Assembly (NCBI GenBank): GCA_027493955.1
Contig: JAOSJT010000001.1
Location: 1,785,131 to 1,849,130, forward strand
Direction of reading: 5' to 3'
DNA length: 64,000 nt
Source: Bacteroidia bacterium
GTDB lineage: Bacteria; Bacteroidota; Ignavibacteria; SZUA-365
Every line of letters starts with the position of its first letter. Position 1 is the first letter of the stretch. Below are positions 63,908 to 64,000 of the stretch, one piece after another. Made by a program: the position numbers and the translations under genes. Below the pieces are notes generated by a model. It saw nothing but the letters and a program-made list of their open reading frames with translations, was not told the origin of the DNA and ran no database searches.

Positions 63908-64000
63908 TTAATCGTCCAGACACGAACGAAGCACGACTTCAAAATCCGTCCAGCGGAATTGAAAATCCGTTTCGCGCAGTCTGGCCGAGGAAAACGTCAT
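63908..64000 (-). CDS. C-terminal end of an SDR/epimerase-like gene (partial)
   Basis: The minus strand from the window edge to the TAA at 63908-63910 encodes about 30 residues, FSSARLRETDFQFRWTDFEVVLRSCLDD. This resembles the end of extended SDR proteins (SSA+.REL.F.FR...E..L). The rest is outside the window. It is 19 bases upstream of the permease start, so probably the same operon. Confidence 0.4.
   Translation of the reverse strand: MTFSSARLRETDFQFRWTDFEVVLRSCLDD

Overview
The window reads as a moderately GC-rich chromosome of a Bacteroidota/Chlorobiota-type Gram-negative bacterium (Ignavibacteria, Kapabacteria or Rhodothermia-like). The evidence is three secreted proteins with C-terminal type IX secretion (T9SS) sorting domains, a two-part TonB-dependent-receptor-like barrel, and very tight operons with ATGA overlaps. 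A closer taxonomic call is not possible from this sequence.

Layout. 1-3.2 kb: a 75-bp direct repeat, a large minus-strand membrane protein with a TPR-like tail, and an intergenic REP-like palindrome cluster. 3.2-8.8 kb: a complete seven-gene mrpABCDEFG Na+/H+ antiporter operon. 8.8-30.3 kb: AT-richer accessory DNA holding one minus-strand DNA-phosphorothioation defence operon. In transcription order it contains a broken helix-turn-helix regulator, sspB, sspC, sspD, sspA, sspF, sspG, sspH, and then a second, divergent sspB-like/sspC-like pair joined to sspH by an 8-nt start/stop overlap. 30.3-33.3 kb: decaying accessory genes, including a dinD remnant, a chimeric ATPase/AlbA-type regulator ORF, small proteins and a lipoprotein. 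33.3-41.2 kb: a stretch bounded by two copies of a CRISPR-leader-like sequence, the second followed by a three-repeat type I-E mini-array. Between them lie two membrane proteins and a minus-strand operon of a cytoplasmic NUC-type endonuclease, a caspase-like protease, an alpha/beta hydrolase and a quinone-oxidoreductase-like enzyme. 41.4-45.7 kb: ordinary chromosomal genes (methyltransferase, F420-type reductase, OmpW/porin-like barrel, DJ-1 family protein, HxlR regulator, DUF3465 protein). 46.0-51.1 kb: a Septu (PtuA/PtuB) pair and an unrecognised three-gene P-loop cluster, a fragment of whose ATPase also survives at 45.8 kb. 51.4-59.7 kb: T9SS cargo (Asp-box repeat protein, M28 peptidase, parallel beta-helix protein) and an outer-membrane beta-barrel receptor. 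60.0-64.0 kb: a minus-strand operon with an SDR-type enzyme (partial), an ABC permease and ATPase, a radical SAM enzyme and a LysE-type exporter.

How it works together. SspA/D supply activated sulfur and SspB/SspC nick and act on DNA to give single-strand phosphorothioates. SspFGH is the restriction module, with a PD-(D/E)xK motif and a HerA-like ATPase visible in SspH. The extra B'/C' pair could be a second nickase/motor acting with SspH. It and the nuclease-caspase-hydrolase operon are the two best candidates for undescribed systems here. All gene calls rest on reading translated motifs and spacing; no database search was run.
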